Below, in pieces: positions 63,920-64,000 of a stretch of DNA of 64,000 bases (within the stretch, counting starts at the first letter, position 1; each line of letters starts with the position of its first letter). The position numbers and the translations under genes are program-made. Source of the stretch: Alcaligenes endophyticus. Lineage in GTDB: Bacteria; Pseudomonadota; Gammaproteobacteria; Burkholderiales; Burkholderiaceae_B. The stretch spans positions 47,324-111,323 of the forward strand of contig NZ_JAPKND010000011.1 of assembly GCF_026344035.1 (NCBI RefSeq). Reading direction: 5' to 3'. Below the pieces are notes generated by a model. It worked only from the letters and a program-made list of their open reading frames with translations. It was not told where the DNA came from and ran no database searches.

Positions 63920-64000
63920 AAGGCATTTGTCAGTGATTGCCGTACTTGGGGGGATTACGGCCTGAGCAAGATGCATAAACAATACAATATAGTAATCATA

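Overview
This 64 kb window is chromosomal DNA of a betaproteobacterium, most likely family Alcaligenaceae (order Burkholderiales). Three things point there. The tmRNA tag reads ANDERFALAA, the tag known from Bordetella and relatives. The gene order ompA / gyrA-serC-pheA-tyrA-aroA-cmk-rpsA-ihfB-lapA-lapB-hldA-hldD-cysM is typical of Burkholderiales. The proteins resemble Bordetella/Alcaligenes-type homologues. By eye the GC content is near one half, lower than Bordetella, which suggests a moderate-GC genus such as those around Paenalcaligenes, Oligella or Advenella (inference). Coding density is high. I see no insertion sequence, integrase, prophage, CRISPR array, tRNA or rRNA gene.

Layout. 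1-4.1 kb: end of mnmA, a TauE/SafE exporter, a glutathione transferase, purB and a cytochrome c'. 4.3-9.5 kb: a UbiB/ABC1 kinase, a two-component system, a cytochrome b561 and a secreted protein of unknown function. The kinase/two-component block lies between two inverted repeats that resemble DnaA boxes. 9.7-16.3 kb: ribA, a divergent azoR/LysR pair, a GT39 glycosyltransferase, a UPF0016 manganese exporter preceded by a clear yybP-ykoY (Mn2+) riboswitch, and an Aer-like chemoreceptor. 16.7-24.5 kb: sstT, the ssrA tmRNA, then a looser accessory-like group (Ntn amide hydrolase, GlcG-like protein, allantoate-amidohydrolase-like enzyme, a small membrane protein, speG, an AbrB-type membrane protein).

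24.5-42.1 kb is a housekeeping core: gph-ubiG, ompA, then gyrA through hldD, comEA and cysM. It joins DNA supercoiling, serine and aromatic amino-acid synthesis, pyrimidine nucleotides, translation and LPS assembly in one long run of same-strand, often overlapping genes. 42-48.6 kb: mltB, a class II deacetylase-like enzyme, an etfBA-acyl-CoA dehydrogenase operon and a 1-Cys peroxiredoxin. 48.8-54.4 kb: a small membrane protein, a lipoate ligase split into two overlapping genes, rplS (here without rpsP-rimM-trmD), nudL, rsgA, an M48 protease and orn. 54.5-64 kb: paaG-like hydratase, acpS-nagZ-uvrC-pgsA, an Fsr-like MFS exporter, fur, queF and aceA, the last behind a perfect palindromic operator.

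No gene cluster that looks like a wholly new system was found. The items most worth following are the Mn2+ riboswitch with its candidate competing hairpins, the split lipoate ligase, Gln at the quinolone-determining position 83 of GyrA, the paired DnaA-box-like inverted repeats, the aceA palindrome, and a few uncharacterised small or secreted proteins.
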